Below the pieces are notes generated by a model. It worked only from the letters and a program-made list of their open reading frames with translations, was not told where the DNA came from and did no database searches. A DNA stretch of 50,830 nt, taken from contig CAZWDL010000043.1 of assembly GCA_964632995.1 (NCBI GenBank), forward strand, positions 1 to 50,830. The letters are read 5' to 3'. Of the stretch, positions 33,029 to 42,231 are shown one piece after another (within the stretch, counting starts at the first letter, position 1; every line of letters begins with the position of its first letter). The stretch comes from CAZWDL01 sp964632995 (GTDB lineage Bacteria > Bacteroidota > Bacteroidia > Chitinophagales > Saprospiraceae). The position numbers and the translations under genes were made by a program.

Positions 33029-35920
33029 TTATTTCGTGACGATAATCCGCTGATTGGCTACGCCCTGGCTGGAAACCAGATTCAGGAAGTAAACGCCTTC
33101 GGGTAGTTGGGCGACATTCAGCTCTTCGGTGTATTCACCGGGAATCTGTTCGCCGAGGTTGCGGAGTTGCAACAGGCGGCCGTTGGCATCAAAAAGCGTC
33201 AGCTGCAGATCCAGCTTTTCACTCAATTCGTAGGACACCTGTACCATACTGCTGGCCGGGTTGGGCGCTACGCGGTAGTAACCCAGTTGGTCGGTAAGGG
33301 TACGCACGTTGGTCGCCAGCTGCAGCGGGAAGGTCGTTCCGTCCGGTAAAGCTACCCATACCTGAAAAGCAGGATCTGTTCCGTCGAAGAAGCCGGATGC
33401 GAATACGGTAGCGGCCAGTCCGCCGGCGTCGCTGAGATCCGCCTGATAGGAAACGACAACCGTGCTGTTGTCATCAGCAGGAGTCAGGTTCAGCGTATAG
33501 GCGCCGGTAGGCACGCTGACGTAGCCCTGGAAGTCACCGTAGGCTACATCGTCGAACAGCGTGCCGCCACCGTCCACCAGCACATCTACTGCCGGTGCGT
33601 CGGTAGAACCATGGTATAACAGCAGGTCGACCTCGGTGTCATCACCTGCGGCTTCCTGTCCCATATCGGATACCGCCAGATCGAAAGGCGTATCCATATC
33701 TCCTACAATGCCGGTAGCTATGACCACATAAGTCTTGCCATTTTCGAACATGACCGGGAAGTTGACCAGGGTATCTTCTACCGAGCTGCTGTTGTCCAAC
33801 GCTACACCCAGATCGATGTTGACCCCGGCGGGTAGCGTAGTAAAAGGAGTTGCCGTGCGGAAAGCAAAGTCATCCAACAGCAAGTCGCCGTTAGCGTATA
33901 CATCAACCGTCGGACTGGGCGAATTGTGAATCACCTGCACCCGGGCAACTTCCACCGCCGGCAGTTCCACTACGGTGCCGTCGGCCAGCGCGGCGAACAA
34001 GCCGAAAGCAGGATCAGCGCCCAGAATGCCAGAAGCGAAAACGGTGGTTGCCGCTCCGCCCAGACCACTCAGATCCGCTGCGAAAGTGGCAACGATGTTG
34101 GGATCGCCGGCAGCGCGAACATCCAGATAGTAAAGTGCCGTATCGAGGTCGAGGTATCCGGTGAATTCACCGTAGGCCAGGTCACTGATAATGGTTCCTA
34201 CCGTGCGTGCGTCAATGTCTACATTAGGCGCCCCTGGCGAACCGTGTAGTGCTGCGACGGATACCAGGCTATCGGCTGGAGCAGCTTCCTGTCCCATATC
34301 GGAGACGTGGAGGGTGAAGGGGAAATTATCATCACCTACAATGCCGTCAGCAGCAACGACGTAGGTTCTGTTATTCTCAAAAGTGACGGCAAAATTCACC
34401 AGCGTATCTTCCACCGAAGTACTGTTGTCCAATGCTACACCAATATTAATTACTTCGCCGGCAGGCAAGGTCGTAAAGGGCGTCGCCGTACGGAATTCGA
34501 AATCGTCGAGGAACAGTTCTCCGTTGGCGTAGACGTCAACGGTCGGTGACGGCGAATTATGGATGATCTGCACCCGGGCGACTTCCGCCAGGGGTAGTTG
34601 CACGACCGTCCCATCAGCCAGCGCCGCGAAGAGACCGAATCCAGGTTGGTCGAAAGCAAAACCGGAAGCAAATAAAGTAGCCGTTTGACCGGCCAGCCCG
34701 CTGAGGTCGGCCTCGAAGGTAGCCAGTACATTAGGGGTGCCGGCGATACGTACGTCGAGGTAGTAAACATCCGGAGCAACGGAAAGGTATTCGGTATAAG
34801 TGCCGAAACTCAGACCTTCCAGCAGATTACCTACTCCACGGGCGTCCACATCTACCGGCGGTGCATCCGGGGAGCCATGGAAGGCCAGGAAATCCACCTG
34901 ATCCGGAGCCGTAGCGGTCTCGCGGGCGTCCTCCTTGATGACCAGGTCGAAGGGCGTCTGGGCGGCGCCCACCACACCGGCAGCAGTAACGATATAGGTT
35001 TTAGCATTCTCAAACATCACATTTTCAAAAACTACCAGGGCGCTTTCCGCGTTGGTGCTCGTATCCGGCGCCACGGCGATGTCGATATCGACACCGGCGG
35101 GCAAGGTCAGGTACGGCGTAGCGGTGCGGAACTCAAAGTCATCGAGCAGCAGGTCACCGTTGGCGTAGATGTCCACCGTCGGCGAGGGTGAATTGTGAAT
35201 CAGCTGCACCCGGGCCACCGGGGAAACTGGTAGCTGAACCACCGTCCCGTCGGCCAGCGCTGCATAGAGGCCGAAAGAGGGTTCGCCAAAAGCAAAACCC
35301 GAAGCGAACAAGGTAACCGATTGACCGGCCAACCCACTCAAATCCGCCTCGAAGGTAGCCAGCACATTAGGTGTACCCGCAATGCGCAGATCCAGGTAGT
35401 AGACGTCCGGTGCAACCGACAGGTAATCGCTGTAGTTGCCAAAACTCAGGCCGGAAATCAGATTGCCGACGGTGCGGGCATCAACGTCAACCGGCGGTGC
35501 ATCCGGCGCGCCGTGGAAGGCCAGAATGTCCACCTGGTCCGGAACGGTAGCCGTCTCGCGGGCATTCTCTTGGATCTTCAGGTCGAAAGGTGTCTGAGCA
35601 GCCCCTACAACACCAGCTGCCGTAACAACATAGGCAGTGTTTTCCTCAAAAATAATATTTTCAAATGTTACCAGGGCGCTTTCCACACTTGTACTGGTGT
35701 CGGGTGCTATGGCCAGATCAATTTCCACTCCGGCCGGTACATCCAGATAAGGCGTAGCTGTTCGGAAAGCAAAATCATCCAGCAGCAAATCTCCGTTAGC
35801 GTAGATATCTACCGTGGGGGAGGGTGAATTGTGAATCACCTGTACTTTTGACACCGGACCCTGCGCATGGAGGAGAAAGGTGGACAATAAAATAGAAAAG
35901 AAGAAGTAAAATCTCTTCAT
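33029..35920 (-). CDS. Secreted DUF4397 repeat protein with T9SS sorting tail
   Basis: 963 residues. Signal peptide MKRFYFFFSILLSTFLLHAQ, then four tandem units of about 211 residues. Each has a first DUF4397 half opening with VQVIHNSPSPTVDIYANG (variants VQLIHNS, VQIIHNS) and a second opening with LAFHGAPDAPPVDVDAR. The last about 80 residues are a type IX secretion C-terminal domain (YRVAPNPASSMVQVSYEL; LPEGVYFLNLVSSQG; QRIIVTK). The protein should be secreted or attached to the cell surface. DUF4397 is a beta-sandwich of unknown function; adhesion is a guess. A well-formed promoter lies upstream at 36016-36044. The strong DNA similarity among units invites unit gain or loss by recombination. 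Confidence 0.92.
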   Translation of the reverse strand: MKRFYFFFSILLSTFLLHAQGPVSKVQVIHNSPSPTVDIYANGDLLLDDFAFRTATPYLDVPAGVEIDLAIAPDTSTSVESALVTFENIIFEENTAYVVTAAGVVGAAQTPFDLKIQENARETATVPDQVDILAFHGAPDAPPVDVDARTVGNLISGLSFGNYSDYLSVAPDVYYLDLRIAGTPNVLATFEADLSGLAGQSVTLFASGFAFGEPSFGLYAALADGTVVQLPVSPVARVQLIHNSPSPTVDIYANGDLLLDDFEFRTATPYLTLPAGVDIDIAVAPDTSTNAESALVVFENVMFENAKTYIVTAAGVVGAAQTPFDLVIKEDARETATAPDQVDFLAFHGSPDAPPVDVDARGVGNLLEGLSFGTYTEYLSVAPDVYYLDVRIAGTPNVLATFEADLSGLAGQTATLFASGFAFDQPGFGLFAALADGTVVQLPLAEVARVQIIHNSPSPTVDVYANGELFLDDFEFRTATPFTTLPAGEVINIGVALDNSTSVEDTLVNFAVTFENNRTYVVAADGIVGDDNFPFTLHVSDMGQEAAPADSLVSVAALHGSPGAPNVDIDARTVGTIISDLAYGEFTGYLDLDTALYYLDVRAAGDPNIVATFAADLSGLGGAATTVFASGILGADPAFGLFAALADGTVVELPAVEVARVQVIHNSPSPTVDVYANGDLLLDDFAFRTATPFTTLPAGVNIDLGVALDNSSSVEDTLVNFPVMFENGKTYVVIATGIVGDMDTPFDLAVSDMGQEAAGDDTEVDLLLYHGSTDAPAVDVLVDGGGTLFDDVAYGDFQGYVSVPTGAYTLNLTPADDNSTVVVSYQADLSDAGGLAATVFASGFFDGTDPAFQVWVALPDGTTFPLQLATNVRTLTDQLGYYRVAPNPASSMVQVSYELSEKLDLQLTLFDANGRLLQLRNLGEQIPGEYTEELNVAQLPEGVYFLNLVSSQGVANQRIIVTK
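33290..35860. repeat. Four tandem coding repeats of about 633 bp
   Basis: The segment encoding HNSPSP recurs at about 33917, 34548, 35181 and 35820, a spacing of 631-639 nt. Inner units share long near-identical DNA, for example the stretches encoding NVLATFEADLSGLAGQ and RTATPYL. Boundaries are approximate. Confidence 0.75.
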
Positions 35921-36015
35921 CTGATAAATCGGTTTTAAATGAATAAATCTTTTGTTTAACAGAAACCGACGAACTTTGTTTATACTTTTTTGGCTGCGCC
36001 CCGTTAATCGTTAAA

Positions 36016-36044
36016 CAAAAATAGCATTTGCTAATATTTGTCAA
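36016..36044 (-). promoter_or_regulatory. Bacteroidota-type promoter of the DUF4397 gene
   Basis: On the minus strand, TTG (36042-36044), an 18-nt spacer and TATTTTTG (36016-36023) fit TTG-N18-TAnnTTTG exactly. The leader to the ATG at 35920 would be about 90 nt. Confidence 0.65.
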
Positions 36045-36197
36045 TTTCTGCCCAAGGTTTTTCCCTTACCTTCGAACCTGTGCACTCAAGAGTGATTAAG
36101 GCATATAAATGGAAATAGGAAGAGCAGGATCAACCCAAATTCTTTAACTCTTTCAAATGGCAACTCAATCCTTTTGCTTTTACCAAACGCTATTCCC

Positions 36198-37547
36198 ATG
36201 TCGAGAGGAACCTTCGTCCTACTTCTAATACTGTTACTTCGTAATGCGGCGGCGCAGGATAGGGCCGTCCCTTTTGATCTTCGCGATTGTATCCAGTACG
36301 TGCTGAAAAACGGAAACGGCATTGAACAGGCTCAACTGGAAGCCCAAAAAGCTGAATATCAAGTGCAGGAGATGAAAAGCCAGGCATTGCCGAACCTGCA
36401 GGTCAATTCCGATATCGCTTACCATTTTGCCCGGCCCGTCACGCTGGCGCCGGCCGGACTTTTTGACGGTCAGGACGGGGATGTTCCCATTCGTTTCGGT
36501 AAAAACATCTTTGCAGGGGTAAATATCGAAGCGCGTCAACCGCTGTTCACCCCCGCCTTTGCCGTCGGCGAGGAAGGCCGCGAAAAGCTGGTTCGGGTCA
36601 ATGAGCTGCAAGTGCAGCGCAGCCGGGAACAGGCGGCACTGGAGGTAGCTAAAACCTACTATCAGGCGCTGATCGTCAAGAAAAAACGCGGTCTGCTCGA
36701 AGCCAACCTGAATCGAATCGAAGGTTTGTTAAAACTCACCCGCCGGCAGTATCAGAATGGTTTTGCCAAAGAGATCGACGTCAACCGCTTGGAGGTAGCC
36801 CGGAAAAACCTGGAAACCAAACTGCGCAACCTGGACTTGCAGTACGATCGCTTATTGCACCTACTCAAATACCGCATGTCCCTGCCACTGGAAGAAGACA
36901 TCCAACTGCCCGACAGCCTGAATACTGCCCCTTACGCCATCCCCGAAGCAGCCAGACAGACGCTCAACCTGGATCAGCGAACAGAGATTAACCTGCTGCG
37001 GCTGCGCGGCGAATTACAGCAGCTGCAAATTGAGCGGCTGCGGGCCGGAAACCTTCCGAGTATTTACCTCCAGGCGGCCTTGCGTCTTAATGCCTGGGGC
37101 GACACCCCGGCCGAATGGCTACGCACCGATTACTGGTTCGGGAATTCCTACCTGGGGCTGCGGGTCGAGTATAATTTATTCGACGGCTACGAACGGCGGG
37201 CCAAAATCCAGCAGGCCCAGCTGGAAACGGAGCTGGCGGAACATCAACTGCAAAGCACCCGCCAGTCTTTACAACTGCAGCATTACAGCGCCCGGCAGCA
37301 ACTTCAGGTGAACTACAATGAACTGCAATCCCTGGAGGAAAACCTGAGCATGGCCCGCCGGATCTTCGAAGTGACCGAAAAGCAGTATGCCGAAGGAATC
37401 ACGCCGATCATGGAACTGCTCAGCGCCGAGGCAAGCCTGCGCGAGGCGCAAACCAATTTCCTGACCGCCCTGCTGGAACTGCGGCAGGCCGAAGTAGAGC
37501 TCTGGCATGCGAAAGGGGAGTTAATTGCACGCATGACCGAAAACTGA
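36198..37547 (+). CDS. TolC-family outer membrane efflux protein
   Basis: 449 residues from the ATG at 36198, preferred over 36174 because it starts the signal peptide (MSRGTFVLLLILLLRNAAAQ). The mature part is the TolC double repeat: DLRDCIQYVLKNGNGIEQAQ at the start, long helices (AALEVAKTYYQALIVKKKR; RQYQNGFAKEIDVNRLEVAR), and in the second half VEYNLFDGYERRAKIQQAQ then EKQYAEGITPIMELLSAE. It forms the outer-membrane channel of a tripartite pump with the two genes downstream (gap 64 nt to the adaptor gene). Confidence 0.92.
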   Translation: MSRGTFVLLLILLLRNAAAQDRAVPFDLRDCIQYVLKNGNGIEQAQLEAQKAEYQVQEMKSQALPNLQVNSDIAYHFARPVTLAPAGLFDGQDGDVPIRFGKNIFAGVNIEARQPLFTPAFAVGEEGREKLVRVNELQVQRSREQAALEVAKTYYQALIVKKKRGLLEANLNRIEGLLKLTRRQYQNGFAKEIDVNRLEVARKNLETKLRNLDLQYDRLLHLLKYRMSLPLEEDIQLPDSLNTAPYAIPEAARQTLNLDQRTEINLLRLRGELQQLQIERLRAGNLPSIYLQAALRLNAWGDTPAEWLRTDYWFGNSYLGLRVEYNLFDGYERRAKIQQAQLETELAEHQLQSTRQSLQLQHYSARQQLQVNYNELQSLEENLSMARRIFEVTEKQYAEGITPIMELLSAEASLREAQTNFLTALLELRQAEVELWHAKGELIARMTEN

Positions 37548-37611
37548 GGGGTATATTTGTGTTAACAATTTAAGAGCCTATTTACCAGCTGCAATATTTA
37601 TTTTATTAACT

Positions 37612-38697
37612 ATGTCCCACACCGTAAGAATTTTCCTGATTATCCTGTTCGCCGTCGCGCTGGGCTACGGCATCTGGTGGAAGCTGCAGCAAAACAAGGA
37701 ACGCATGGAAGCAGAAGTGCAGCTCGCTATGGACCAGGACAGCGCCATTCCGGTTACCACAGGAAGAGTCGACCGGCAATCTTTCCGCCAATCCTTTACG
37801 CTGAATGGCAGCTTCGAAGCTTCTAAAGAGGTAGTCGTGGCGCCGACCGTCAACGGGCAGATCATCGCCCTCAATGTGCGTACCGGCGCCTATGTGCGCG
37901 AAGGGGAAGTACTGATCGAGGTAGACAATGAGTATACGGAAAATGAATTGCGCGCCGCAGAACTAGAGCTGAAAAACGCCCGGAAAAACCTGGAGCGCAT
38001 GGAAAACCTCATCGGTGAAGGCGGCGTCACCCAGCGGCAGTACGACGAGGTCAAAACCAAGGTAGAGAGTGGCGAGATCAAACTGCAGAGCTTGCGCAAA
38101 CGCATCAAGGACGCGCTGATCCGGGCCCCGATTTCCGGACATATCATGCCGCTGCCGCAGCGGCCCATGCCCGTCGAAGGGGGCTATGTCGGCCAGGGTA
38201 ATCCACTTTTCCAGATCGTCAACGTCGACCGGCTCAAATTTAACGCCCTGCTCACGGCCGGCCAGGTAGTGCGCATCAACGAGGGCCTGCCGGTACGCCT
38301 GACAGCCGATGTATATCCAGGGGAGGAATACTCAGGCCGCGTAACGGCAATCGGCATCAAGCCCGATATGTTCTCCAAAAGGTACCCCGTGGAAATCGAG
38401 CTGCCCAACAGCCGCTCCCATCCCCTGCGGGCAGGCATGAGCGGTAAGGCCTATTTCGAGTTGGGGGAAAGCGTGGCGTCCATCGTCGTCCCCCGCGATG
38501 CTTTTGCCGGCAGTGTGCGCGAAGGGGAAGTCTTCGTTGTAGAGGACGGTAAAGCGCTGCTGCGCCGCGTGGAAGCCGGCGAGGCGTACGGCAACCTCAT
38601 CGAGGTGCTCAGCGGCCTGGAGACTGGCGAGCAGGTCGTGCTCAGCGGGCAGATCAACCTGCGGGATGGCGATCCCGTCGAAATAGTGGAAAAATGA
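37612..38697 (+). CDS. RND efflux periplasmic adaptor (MFP/HlyD family)
   Basis: 361 residues. An N-terminal membrane anchor (IFLIILFAVALGYGIWW) without a lipobox Cys is followed by the barrel-sandwich halves VVVAPTVNGQIIALNVRTGA and IRAPISGHIMPLP, an alpha-hairpin between them (ELRAAELELKNARKNLERME), a beta-barrel domain, and the membrane-proximal end (GLETGEQVVLSGQINLRDGD). It links the RND pump to TolC. The gap to the pump gene is 307 nt and filled by palindromes, unusually large for this gene order, but the same operon is still likely. Confidence 0.92.
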   Translation: MSHTVRIFLIILFAVALGYGIWWKLQQNKERMEAEVQLAMDQDSAIPVTTGRVDRQSFRQSFTLNGSFEASKEVVVAPTVNGQIIALNVRTGAYVREGEVLIEVDNEYTENELRAAELELKNARKNLERMENLIGEGGVTQRQYDEVKTKVESGEIKLQSLRKRIKDALIRAPISGHIMPLPQRPMPVEGGYVGQGNPLFQIVNVDRLKFNALLTAGQVVRINEGLPVRLTADVYPGEEYSGRVTAIGIKPDMFSKRYPVEIELPNSRSHPLRAGMSGKAYFELGESVASIVVPRDAFAGSVREGEVFVVEDGKALLRRVEAGEAYGNLIEVLSGLETGEQVVLSGQINLRDGDPVEIVEK

Positions 38698-38835
38698 GTG
38701 GGTGCTTAGGTGCTTGCCTGCCCTCACTTCGTTCGGTCGGGTAAAAGTTCCTGAGTTCTTATACTTCGGCGTTCCAAAGTCGGCAGGAGACCGGCGCTTG
38801 TCTTCGGTATCATCGAAGATATACTGACGTCGAAA

Positions 38836-38859
38836 TGGTTTGAGAAGTTTCTCAAACCA
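38836..38859. repeat. 11-bp perfect hairpin in the adaptor-pump gap
   Basis: tggtttgagaa (38836-38846) and ttctcaaacca (38849-38859) with a 2-nt loop. A T-run is absent. The stretch 38698-38835 before it shows loose octamer-like units (gtgcttag, gtgcttgc) and no gene. Confidence 0.7.
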
Positions 38860-38870
38860 ATTTACGTGAA

Positions 38871-38934
38871 GGAGCGACTGACGGGGTGACTCAGAGTCAC
38901 CCCGTCAGTTGACAACCACCCCGTCAGTCGCTCC
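38871..38934. repeat. Palindromic element with two alternative pairings
   Basis: ggagcgactgacggggtg (38871-38888) is an exact complement of caccccgtcagtcgctcc (38917-38934). Part of the same left arm, ctgacggggtgact (38878-38891), is also an exact complement of agtcaccccgtcag (38895-38908). The left arm can thus pair with either right arm but not both. The core gacggggtgact recurs at 44327-44365. Confidence 0.8.
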
Positions 38935-39004
38935 CTCGGCGAACCGGCAGTAAGCGGGGGGTTCAAATCAGCCATGCGCCCTACAACAAAACATCAAACG
39001 ATTT

Positions 39005-42000
39005 ATGATCCGACTATCCATCCGGCGTCCGACCCTCATCGTAGTAGTTTTCGCGGTACTCACCGTACTGGCGGGCATCAGCTACTTCCAGCTCAATTTC
39101 GAGCTGGTGCCCAAGTTTTCGGCGCCGGTGATTACCGTTACGACGATTTACCCCGGCGCCTCGCCGGCAGAGGTGGAGAACGGACTGACCAAACCCATCG
39201 AGGACGCCGTCTCCACCCTGGAAGGCATTCGCGGCATCCGCTCCGTTTCCATTGAAAACTTTTCCATCGTCACCATCCAGCTTTCTTTCGAGGCCGATGT
39301 CGGGCAGCAGATCCAGGAAGCCCAGCGCAAGATCGACGCCATCGCAGGGGAGCTGCCGCAGCAGGCGCGCACCCCCACCATCTCGCGCATCTCTTCCGAC
39401 GATTTTCCAATTATGAATATCGGCGCGACAGCTGAGCTGCCCGAGGCCGAATTCACCCAGCTGATGCGCGAGCGCATACAGCCGGCGCTGGCACGGCTGG
39501 AAGGCGTTGGCACCATCACCTTACTCGGCGCCCGCGACCGCGAGATCCGTGTGGCCGTCAAGCAGAACGAACTGGAACAGCACCGGGTCTCTATCCTGCA
39601 AATCCTGGAAGCGGTGCGTAAAGGCAACCTGGAGTTCCCAACGGGAAAAGTCGAGAATGACGAAGAGCAGATACTCATCCGGCTGGCCGGCAAATTCAAT
39701 TCGCTCGACGAGCTGCGGGAGCTGGTCGTGGCTACCGCTCCCATGGGTGCGCCCGTGAAACTTTCGGAAGTAGCCGATGTCATCGACGGGCGGTCACCGG
39801 TTCAGGATATCAACCGCGTCAATGGCAACCCTTCCATTGGACTGTCGGTCATCAAGAAATCGGATGCCAACGCCGTCGAGGTCAGCCGGCTGATCCGCGC
39901 CGAACTGGAACAGCTGGAGGAACAATACAGCCGGGACGGATTGGATTTCGCCATCGCCACCGACACCTCAGAATTTACCATCGAAGCCATCCGGGCCGTC
40001 ACCCAGGATCTGCTGCTGGCTACGCTGCTGGTAGCATTGGTCATGCTGATTTTCATCGGCTCGCTGCGCAACTCGCTCATCGTGCTGGTATCGATTCCCG
40101 CCTCGCTGGTGACCACTATCATCGCGATGAATGTGCTCGACTACACCTTCAACGTACTCACGCTGCTGGCCATGTCGCTGGTGATCGGCATCCTGGTCGA
40201 CGACTCCATCGTAGTGCTGGAGAATATCTTCCGCCACCGCGAAATGGGCAAAAAGCCACAGGAAGCAGCGCTGGACGGCGCCCGCGAAATCTTTCTGACG
40301 GCGCTGTCGATCACGCTGGTGCTGGCCGTGGTATTTATTCCGCTAATTCTCTCCTCGGGTATCGTGGCCATCATCATGCAACAGTTTGCCGTGGTGGTGA
40401 CAGTCTCCATTCTCATGAGCCTTTTCGTCTCCTATACGGTGGCGCCGGCGCTGGCCGCCCGGCTGCCCGAGCGCAACCCGAATGCCAGGAAAAACTGGGG
40501 AGAGCGGCTGTTTGCGCAGTTTGAACGGGGTATGCGGCGCCTATCAGACCGCTACGCCGGGCTGCTCGACTGGTCGCTGGATCACAAGTTGCTCATCGTT
40601 TTAATAACGCTGGCCCTGCTGGGCTGCTCTGTCCTGCTGGTCACCGAGGGATATATCGGCACCGCCTTTCTGAGTACCGGCGATCGCGGTGAGTTTATCA
40701 TTCAGCTGGAGCTGCCTAAAGACGCCACCATTCAGGAGACCAACCAGGCGGCGCAGCGGGTGGAAGATTACCTCTTTGAACAAGAGGAAATTACCAGCGT
40801 CTTCACGCTGGTCGGCCGGCAAACCGGCTTCCTCAGTGGCGGGCGGGTGGCGCCCAACCTGGCGGAATTCAGCGTCAAGCTCGTACCCAAAAGTGAACGC
40901 CCCGGTTCCACCTCGGTCTACGCCGTCCAGACGCGGAATGCGCTAAAGCGACGACTACCAGGAGTGGAGGTCAGCTCCAATGAGGTCAGCTTCTTCGGCA
41001 GTGCCGGCGACATGCCGATACAAATCATCGTCTCCAGCCCGGAGTACGAAGAGGCTAAGTCTTACGCCGACACCCTGTTGTCGGTCGTCCGGCAAACGCA
41101 AGGCACCATCGAACCCGAATTGTCCACCGGCGAGGGCAGTCCGCAGCTCAGTGTCGAGATCGACCGGGCCGAGCTCTCCAACCTGGGCCTGGACCTGCAG
41201 ATCGTCGGCGGCACCCTGGCCGTCAGCTTCAACGGGAACACCGACGCCAAGTACCGCGAGGGCGGCGACGAGTACGATATCCGCATCCAGCTCGATGAGT
41301 TCGACCGCCGCCGCCGGGAAGATATCCTGGAATCGGTTTTTCTAAATAAAAAAGGCCAGCTCCTCAAGCTGCGACAGTTTGCCGAGGTGGTCCCCACCCT
41401 CGGTCCCGCCCTCCTGCAGCGGCAGGACCGCCTGCCCGCCGTCACTGTACAGTCGCAGGTGCTGGGGCGCCCCGCCGGTACCATCGGCGCGGAGCTGCGG
41501 CAATGGATCGACGACAATCCGCCACCCTCCGGCGTCCGCATCGACTATTCCGGTGACCTGGGGCGGCAGGCGGAATCCTTCGAAAGCCTGATCATTGCCT
41601 TCGGAGCTTCCATCCTTTTCGTCTACCTGATCATGGTGGCATTATACGATTCTTACATCGATCCCTTCGTCGTGCTGTTTTCCATCCCCGTCGCTGTGGT
41701 AGGCGCGCTGCTGGCGCTGGCGCTTGTGGGTGAGTCGCTCAACGTCTTCTCCATCGTCGGCATCATTATGCTCAACGGGCTGGTCGCCAAAAACGCCATC
41801 CTGCTGGTCGACTTCGCCAACCAGGGCAAGCAGGAGGGATTGTCTACCCGCGAGGCGCTGATCCGCGCGGGCCGCATCCGCCTGCGCCCCATCCTGATGA
41901 CAGCCATCTCGCTGATCGTCGGGATGATCCCCATCGCGCTGGCCTCGGGCGCAGCAGCCGAATGGAAGAACGGACTGGCGTGGGTAATCATCGGGGGGCT

Positions 42001-42085
42001 GAGCACTTCTACCTTGCTGACGCTGGTGCTGGTGCCGGTAGTATATATGGTGGCGGATAGGTTTACGAAAACTTCGAAGTATTGA
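39005..42085 (+). CDS. RND-family efflux permease (AcrB/MexF-like, HAE1)
   Basis: 1026 residues, full length. Twelve helices are expected; visible hallmarks are MIRLSIRRPTLIVVVFAVLT at the start, PGASPAEVENGLTKPIEDAV, the TM4 proton-relay motif VIGILVDDSIVVLENIFRHR near residue 400, the second-half IVGIIMLNGLVAKNAILLVD, and RLRPILMTAISLIVGMIPIA near the end. It is an inner-membrane proton-driven pump that exports drugs or other toxic molecules through the adaptor and TolC. The substrate cannot be predicted. An octamer element begins 26 nt after its stop. Confidence 0.95.
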   Translation: MIRLSIRRPTLIVVVFAVLTVLAGISYFQLNFELVPKFSAPVITVTTIYPGASPAEVENGLTKPIEDAVSTLEGIRGIRSVSIENFSIVTIQLSFEADVGQQIQEAQRKIDAIAGELPQQARTPTISRISSDDFPIMNIGATAELPEAEFTQLMRERIQPALARLEGVGTITLLGARDREIRVAVKQNELEQHRVSILQILEAVRKGNLEFPTGKVENDEEQILIRLAGKFNSLDELRELVVATAPMGAPVKLSEVADVIDGRSPVQDINRVNGNPSIGLSVIKKSDANAVEVSRLIRAELEQLEEQYSRDGLDFAIATDTSEFTIEAIRAVTQDLLLATLLVALVMLIFIGSLRNSLIVLVSIPASLVTTIIAMNVLDYTFNVLTLLAMSLVIGILVDDSIVVLENIFRHREMGKKPQEAALDGAREIFLTALSITLVLAVVFIPLILSSGIVAIIMQQFAVVVTVSILMSLFVSYTVAPALAARLPERNPNARKNWGERLFAQFERGMRRLSDRYAGLLDWSLDHKLLIVLITLALLGCSVLLVTEGYIGTAFLSTGDRGEFIIQLELPKDATIQETNQAAQRVEDYLFEQEEITSVFTLVGRQTGFLSGGRVAPNLAEFSVKLVPKSERPGSTSVYAVQTRNALKRRLPGVEVSSNEVSFFGSAGDMPIQIIVSSPEYEEAKSYADTLLSVVRQTQGTIEPELSTGEGSPQLSVEIDRAELSNLGLDLQIVGGTLAVSFNGNTDAKYREGGDEYDIRIQLDEFDRRRREDILESVFLNKKGQLLKLRQFAEVVPTLGPALLQRQDRLPAVTVQSQVLGRPAGTIGAELRQWIDDNPPPSGVRIDYSGDLGRQAESFESLIIAFGASILFVYLIMVALYDSYIDPFVVLFSIPVAVVGALLALALVGESLNVFSIVGIIMLNGLVAKNAILLVDFANQGKQEGLSTREALIRAGRIRLRPILMTAISLIVGMIPIALASGAAAEWKNGLAWVIIGGLSTSTLLTLVLVPVVYMVADRFTKTSKY

Positions 42086-42110
42086 TTACCCATAAGTAGG
42101 TTTAGGGGAC

Positions 42111-42214
42111 TTCTTCTGTTCATAATTCCTCTGTTCTTCTGTTCTGCGGTTCTGAATGTCAAATAAAAGGTAAAAAACTGCTAAAAACAGGCCGGAACCG
42201 CAGAACAGAGGAAC
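42111..42214. repeat. Octamer-built inverted-repeat element 4
   Basis: Left arm 42111-42157: TTCTTCTG, TTCATAA, TTCCTCTG, TTCTTCTG, TTCTGCGG, TTCTGAAT. Right arm 42194-42214, read on the minus strand: TTCCTCTG, TTCTGCGG, TTCC. It shares the octamers TTCTGCGG, TTCCTCTG and TTCTTCTG with element 1 at 3408-3537. Its right edge is 17 nt from the first recognisable codon of the truncated two-component gene. Confidence 0.75.
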
Positions 42215-42231
42215 GACGGACGGGAAATAAA

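Noticed and set aside
38950..38985. tRNA-like T-arm sequence (ggttcaaatc)
   Set aside because: No matching acceptor, D or anticodon arms around it.
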